Part shown: positions 59,895-64,000 of the stretch, piece after piece
How the letters are laid out: every line of letters starts with the position of its first letter
Numbering within the stretch: the stretch's first letter is position 1
Assembly: GCF_029255145.1 (NCBI RefSeq)
Contig: NZ_JAPUVQ010000050.1
Coordinates: 1-64,000 of the forward strand
Source of the DNA: Accumulibacter sp003538495
Lineage (GTDB): Bacteria; Pseudomonadota; Gammaproteobacteria; Burkholderiales; Rhodocyclaceae
Length of the DNA: 64,000 bases
Reading direction: 5' to 3'
Made by a program: the position numbers and the translations under genes
Notes under the pieces: model-generated
The model's input: the letters and a program-made list of their open reading frames with translations, nothing else
What the model was told of the DNA's origin: nothing
Databases searched by the model: none

Positions 59895-62318
59895 TCAGCG
59901 ATCCGGCGGCTCGCCGGGCAAGGCCCCCGCGGCCTTCGGCAGCGCTCGTTCCGGCATCGCATTGCGCACGGCGTCGTCCACGTTCTCCAGAAAAACGAAC
60001 TCGAGTCGCTCCTTCGCCTGCGTTGGCACTTCTTCGAGGTCCCGCCGGTTTCTGGCCGGCAACAGCACCCGCGCGATGCCGGCGCGCATCGCTGCGAGCA
60101 CCTTGTCCTTGATGCCGCCGACCGGCAGCACCAGTCCCCGCAGGCTGATCTCGCCAGTCATCGCCGTGTCGTTGCGTACCGGCAGGTCGGTGAACAACGA
60201 GGCCATGGCGACGAACATCGCGACGCCGGCGCTCGGCCCATCCTTGGGGATCGCCCCTGCCGGCACATGCACGTGGACGTTGGTCTTCGCGAAGCAGGCG
60301 ACCTCAATCCCGAGGCTCGCCGCCCGCGTCTTGACCAGCGTCAGAGCGGCCTGCGCCGACTCCTTCATCACCTCGCCCAGCTGGCCGGTAAGGATCAGCC
60401 GGCCGTCGCCGGCGGTGCGGCTCGCTTCGATGAACAGGATATCGCCACCGGCCGGCGTCCACGCCAGGCCGGTCGCGACGCCAGCCAGTCCGGTCCGCAG
60501 GGCGACTTCATTGTCGTAGCGAACCGGCCCGAGGATCCCGGCCAGCGCGCCCTCTTCGACGTGCATCGCCTGAATCGTTCCTTCGGCGATGTTCACCGCC
60601 GCGCGGCGACAGACGGCGCCGATCTGCCTCTCCAGCGAACGGACACCGGCTTCGCGGGTGTAATCGCGGATGATCGCCAGCAGCGCCGCATCGGCAAAGT
60701 CGATCTGTCCGTCCTTGAGGCCATTCTGGTCGATCTGGCGTGCGACGAGATAACGCCGGGCGATCTCCAGTTTCTCCTCTTGCGTGTAGCCGGGAAGTTC
60801 GATGATCTCCATGCGGTCGCGCAGCGGTCCGGGAATGCTGTCGAGGACGTTCGCGGTGGTGATGAACAGCATTCGCGACAGGTCGTAGGGCAGCGCCAGG
60901 TAGTTGTCGCGAAAACTGTTGTTCTGCTCGGGATCGAGCACCTCCAGGAGCGCGGCCGACGGGTCGCCCTGGAGGCCACTGCCGAGCTTGTCGATCTCGT
61001 CGAGCATCATCACACAGCCCCTCGAACCGGCCTTGCGGATGGCCTGGATGATGTTGCCGGGAAGGGCGCCGATGTAGGTGCGCCGATGGCCGCGGATTTC
61101 GGCCTCGTCGTGCACACCACCGAGCGAGGCGCGAACGAACTTTCGCCCGAGCGCCCTGGCGATCGACTGGCCGAGGGACGTCTTGCCGACTCCCGGCGGG
61201 CCGACGAAACACAGGATTGGCCCGTGCCCGCCCGGCTTCAGCTTGCGCACCGCGAGAAACTCGACGATGCGCCTCTTGACCTGATCGAGTCCGAAGTGGT
61301 CGTCGTCGAGGATCTTCCTTGCCGCGGCGATTTCGATGCGGTCCGCTTCGGGTTCCTTCCACGGCAGTTCGACCAGCCAGTCGAGATACGTGCGCAGCAT
61401 CGAATACTCGGCCGAACCGTCCGACAGGTGCTCCAGGCGCTGCAACTCCTTGTGCGCCTGGGTGGCAACCTCGTCGGGCATTTGTGCCTCGGCGATTGCC
61501 TTGCGCAGCGATTCGATTTCGCGGGCGTTGCCGGCGTCTCCCTCGCCAAGCTCCTTCTGAATCGAGCGCAACTGCTCGCGCAGCAGGTACTCGCGCTGAC
61601 GCTGGTCGATGTTCGCCTTGGTACGCTCGTCGATCTCGCGCGACAGGCGCAGCACTTCCAGGCGCTGAAGCAGGCAATCGAGCACGATGTCCAGGCGCGG
61701 CGCCAGGTTCACCGCCTCAAGGACGCGCTGCTGGTCGGCCGCCTTGATCTCGGTGACGCTGGCGACCAGATCGGCCAGGGCCCCCGCCTGGCTGATGCTG
61801 CGGACCGCGGTCAGCAGCTCCGGCGAAACCTGCGGCTGGTACTGCAGCACTTCGACGGCACGTTCCCTGAGGCGGAGCAATCGTGCTTCGATCTCGCTGT
61901 CCGTTTCTTCGGGCTCTTCGATGCGGACCATGGTGGCCACCGGGAAGGGGTAGCCTGGCAGGTACCCGGCGACGCGAAATCGCTGCTCGCCCTGGCAGAC
62001 GATGACGTGCGCGCCGTCAGGCAGAGTGACGTAGCGGAGGATGCTGGCAAGCGTCCCGAGTTGGCACAGATCATCAGGCCCCGGGATCTCGATCTCGGCG
62101 TTGCGCTGCAGCAGGATTCCCACCGGTCGTCCCGTTTTCACCGCGTGCTGCGCCGCCAGTACGGACGGCTCGCGACTGATGGTCAGCGGCAGGATCATGC
62201 GCGGGAACAGCACCACGTTGCGGATCGGCACGATCACCAGTGCATCCGCAGGGACCACCAGGACAGCGCTGCTTGCTGCGGGTCGATCGCGCTGAGGCGT
62301 GGTCGTGTCAGCGGACAT
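59895..62318 (-). CDS. lon: ATP-dependent protease LonA
   Basis: The product is 807 residues, the normal LonA length. The N-terminal substrate domain (from about 25) is followed by a coiled coil (LREQLRSIQKELGEGD), the AAA+ module with Walker A VGPPGVGKTSL (372-382) and MMLDEIDKLG, and the protease domain with catalytic Ser in KDGPSAG and Lys in GGIKDKVLAA. It degrades misfolded and regulatory proteins. It lies 11 bases after hsp20 and is probably co-transcribed with it. This may be a second, stress-specific Lon. Confidence 0.96.
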   Translation of the reverse strand: MSADTTTPQRDRPAASSAVLVVPADALVIVPIRNVVLFPRMILPLTISREPSVLAAQHAVKTGRPVGILLQRNAEIEIPGPDDLCQLGTLASILRYVTLPDGAHVIVCQGEQRFRVAGYLPGYPFPVATMVRIEEPEETDSEIEARLLRLRERAVEVLQYQPQVSPELLTAVRSISQAGALADLVASVTEIKAADQQRVLEAVNLAPRLDIVLDCLLQRLEVLRLSREIDERTKANIDQRQREYLLREQLRSIQKELGEGDAGNAREIESLRKAIAEAQMPDEVATQAHKELQRLEHLSDGSAEYSMLRTYLDWLVELPWKEPEADRIEIAAARKILDDDHFGLDQVKRRIVEFLAVRKLKPGGHGPILCFVGPPGVGKTSLGQSIARALGRKFVRASLGGVHDEAEIRGHRRTYIGALPGNIIQAIRKAGSRGCVMMLDEIDKLGSGLQGDPSAALLEVLDPEQNNSFRDNYLALPYDLSRMLFITTANVLDSIPGPLRDRMEIIELPGYTQEEKLEIARRYLVARQIDQNGLKDGQIDFADAALLAIIRDYTREAGVRSLERQIGAVCRRAAVNIAEGTIQAMHVEEGALAGILGPVRYDNEVALRTGLAGVATGLAWTPAGGDILFIEASRTAGDGRLILTGQLGEVMKESAQAALTLVKTRAASLGIEVACFAKTNVHVHVPAGAIPKDGPSAGVAMFVAMASLFTDLPVRNDTAMTGEISLRGLVLPVGGIKDKVLAAMRAGIARVLLPARNRRDLEEVPTQAKERLEFVFLENVDDAVRNAMPERALPKAAGALPGEPPDR

Positions 62319-62329
62319 TTTGCGCGTGC

Positions 62330-62734
62330 TCAGGCCAGCTGCCGCAGAACCAGCACCAGGCAGCCATTCTCCAGAAACTGCTGGTGCAGGCTGAAGTGGC
62401 CTGGCGGCAGGGTAATCCGACGCTCGAACCGCCCGTAGGGGATCTCGAGGCGGTGGATCGCCGCCCTGTGACAGGGCGAAGGCATTGGCCGCTCGCCACC
62501 GACCAGCACGCCTGTGGCGTCGAGTTCCACTTCAATCAGCCGCGAATCGACTCCCGGCAAGGCGACCAGCAGGGTCACTTCGTCTCCGTCCTGAAAGAGG
62601 TCGACAGCCGGTTGCCAGCACGGCGGTGAATGCGACGTTTCGATGGCAAAAATCCGCCGCTGCAGCCGCTCCGAACCCTGCAGAAGGTCCAGTGCCTCGG
62701 CCCACACCCAGATGTTTCGCTCACCCGATCTCAT
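62330..62734 (-). CDS. Small heat-shock protein (Hsp20/alpha-crystallin)
   Basis: The product is 134 residues. The alpha-crystallin domain spans about 40-132: WQPAVDLFQDGDEVTLLVALPGVDSRLIEVELDATGVLVGGER and YGRFERRITLPPG. The usual C-terminal I-x-I/V tail appears only as LVLVLRQL. AAGGGA precedes the ATG. It holds unfolding proteins and, in one operon with lon, links holding to degradation. Confidence 0.92.
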   Translation of the reverse strand: MRSGERNIWVWAEALDLLQGSERLQRRIFAIETSHSPPCWQPAVDLFQDGDEVTLLVALPGVDSRLIEVELDATGVLVGGERPMPSPCHRAAIHRLEIPYGRFERRITLPPGHFSLHQQFLENGCLVLVLRQLA

Positions 62735-63140
62735 CGACTGAATCCCTTGCTCGGCAAAGCGTGGCGTTCACTGCCCGACCCCGGAAGTATAGCGCCGCTG
62801 ATCCCGTTTTCCAGGCCGGGCACGGCCTTCCGATTTTTCCAGGCCGGGGATGGCCTTCCGTTCTATCGCATGGCAGCGCCCGGGACGAGGCCCGCCACCG
62901 TGCGCAGGGCGGCGACGATCACGACGACGCCCGCCTGGCGGTCGGCGGCGAGACCATGCAAAATGCCCGAGACCCCGATGGGCAGCAAACGCAGGTCATC
63001 CAGCAGCGGAACGTCACCGCCAATCCCCCGCTGACGCCGCGCAAGCCCGCAAGGCGTCTGGTCAGGCGCCCGGCCCGCTGCCACTGTCAATCAGGAAACG
63101 GTGCTATCCTGCGCAACACCCCGCCATAAATCGAGATCCC
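62735..63140. other. Intergenic region with a tandem repeat
   Basis: These 406 bases separate divergent hsp20 and xre genes. Two 26-bp units at 62807-62832 and 62835-62860 match in 24 positions (TTTTCCAGGCCGGG, then ACGGCCTTCCG or ATGGCCTTCCG). Each has an imperfect GGCC inverted repeat. No gene is supported. Confidence 0.55.
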
Positions 63141-63386
63141 ATGGTCCGTTCGCACCTCGTCGAACTGATGCGCCGCCAGCAGCTGAAAACGACCGAGCTG
63201 GCACGGCTGGCGCACGTCAATCGCAGCACGGTGGCCGCATTGACGCGCGATCGCGCGACCCGCGTCGATCTCACCGCGCTGGAGAGAATCTGCACGGTCC
63301 TCGGCTGCGGGCTCGGTGATCTGCTGGAAATCGTCCCGGACGCGCCTCGGCAAAACGACAACCCGCCGACTGCCGGAGCGAGCTGA
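63141..63386 (+). CDS. Small XRE/Cro-type regulator
   Basis: The product is 81 residues. The HTH (LVELMRRQQLKTTELARLAHVNRSTVAALTRDRATRVDLTALERICTVLGCGLGDLLEIV) is the short Cro/C1 type, like YozG. Its stop meets the next gene's start with no gap, so it probably controls the operon that begins at 63387, as HTH regulators do at many defence loci. Confidence 0.9.
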   Translation: MVRSHLVELMRRQQLKTTELARLAHVNRSTVAALTRDRATRVDLTALERICTVLGCGLGDLLEIVPDAPRQNDNPPTAGAS

Positions 63387-64000
63387 ATGCCCATGAGTCT
63401 CAGCCGCTGGCAGGCCGTCTCACAGTCGCAGTTCGCCTGGGAGCGCGAGGCGCTGGACTGGCTGCGCAACCAGCTTCCCGATCGCGAGCCCTGGCACGCC
63501 TGGACCAACTTCGAATTCATCGACGACGAGGGCAAGGTCAACGAGGTTGACGCGCTGATCCTGACGCCGGCGGGTCTCTTCCTGATCGAGATCAAGAGCC
63601 GGCCCGGCGTCGTCACCGGCGACACCCACACCTGGCTGTGGGTCACCGATGGTCGCGAACGCGCCTACGACAACCCGCTGATCCTCGCCAACCGCAAGTC
63701 GAAGCGGCTGGCCAGCCTGCTGCGGCGGCAGCCGTCGGTATTCAGGGCGAAAGTGCGCTTGCCCTTCGTCGAGCCGCTGATCTTCCTGTCGGCCACCAGC
63801 CTTGACTGCCGGCTCAGTGGCACGGCCCGGGCAGGCACTTACCTGCGCGGTCAGCCGAACAGCGAGTCCGATACCGGCATCATCGGCGCGCTGCAGAACG
63901 GAACCGCCAGTGCCCGCGCGATCCAGCTCGGCCGCGTCGACCATCAACACGCCCGGGTGCTCGCCCGGGCCATCGCCGAGGCCGGCGTCAGGCCCTCGAA
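63387..64000 (+). CDS. pglW: NERD-domain protein, probable PglW of type 2 BREX (partial)
   Basis: At least 204 residues are seen; the frame is open at the window end. GGAG lies eight bases before the ATG at 63387; an ATG at 63393 is also possible. After SQFAWEREALDWLRNQLP comes the NERD nuclease-like core: HAWTNFEFIDDEGKVNEVDALILTPAGLFLIEIKSRPG (Asp and Glu-x-Lys as in PD-(D/E)XK), then NPLILANRKSKRLASLLRR. From memory this order is typical of PglW, which carries a Ser/Thr kinase domain further on. The kinase part is outside the window, so another NERD-kinase or NERD-helicase is possible. Confidence 0.7.
   Translation, partial: MPMSLSRWQAVSQSQFAWEREALDWLRNQLPDREPWHAWTNFEFIDDEGKVNEVDALILTPAGLFLIEIKSRPGVVTGDTHTWLWVTDGRERAYDNPLILANRKSKRLASLLRRQPSVFRAKVRLPFVEPLIFLSATSLDCRLSGTARAGTYLRGQPNSESDTGIIGALQNGTASARAIQLGRVDHQHARVLARAIAEAGVRPS

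Noticed and set aside
59814..62438. An 874-codon open frame on the plus strand opposite lon
   Set aside because: It is a mirror frame of a conserved protease with low-complexity translation and no ribosome site; an artefact of high GC.

Overview
The window is GC-rich, densely packed bacterial DNA. The gene set suggests a betaproteobacterium of the Rhodocyclales/Accumulibacter type: glutathione-dependent formaldehyde oxidation, PrpE/AcuI propionate metabolism, Fbp iron uptake, the Aat/Bpt pair, Pqi lipid transport, LonA, and HDOD/GGDEF signalling. This placement is inferred from gene content; no rRNA or other phylogenetic marker was available.

Layout. Positions 1-418 hold a tRNA-Gly gene with promoter and terminator. 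Positions 419-13756 are an integrated element of about 13.25 kb that has split a tRNA-Leu(UAA) gene in its anticodon loop. The 5' half lies at 419-457 and the 3' half at 13709-13756, bounded by the direct repeat ACTTAAAAT. The element carries its own intact tRNA-Leu(UAA) just inside the left end, a tyrosine integrase at the right end, an AlpA-like regulator coupled to a RepB-type primase-helicase, and an iteron-rich candidate origin. It also has a leftward operon of unknown genes that includes a terminase-small-subunit-like protein, a RadC-like JAB protein, and a compact restriction-modification set (type I-like M and half-size S plus a small PD-(D/E)XK nuclease). It looks like a phage satellite (PICI/P4-like) carrying defence cargo.

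The core chromosome follows. 13.8-16.3 kb: a DUF1178 protein and formaldehyde detoxification (frmA-fghA). 16.4-19.4 kb: an HDOD-REC-GGDEF protein, a cupin and an SRAP protein. 19.6-24.2 kb: a translationally coupled menE-menF-menD operon. 24.2-31.8 kb: pyruvate kinase, TerB-like and transglutaminase-like proteins, prpE, a degenerate REC-GGDEF protein and acuI. 32.1-36.8 kb: an NlpC/P60 hydrolase and a Fur-box-flanked Fe(III) ABC transporter whose ATPase gene is coupled to aat and bpt (to 38.3 kb). 38.3-44.0 kb: a five-gene divergent Hsp70/J/GrpE cassette. 44.1-47.1 kb: an output-less HAMP sensor and an AraC regulator. 47.4-56.6 kb: small secreted proteins, a FadL porin, a PqiA-PqiA-PqiB-PqiC lipid transport operon and a large MscS channel. 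57.2-62.7 kb: an OmpA lipoprotein, an acyltransferase, a secreted protein and an hsp20-lon operon.

The right edge (63.1-64.0 kb) opens a new unit: a small XRE regulator followed by the start of a NERD-domain protein that matches my recollection of PglW, the kinase of type 2 BREX (Pgl) phage defence. The window is therefore bracketed by two defence-related regions, the satellite island on the left and a probable BREX locus on the right.
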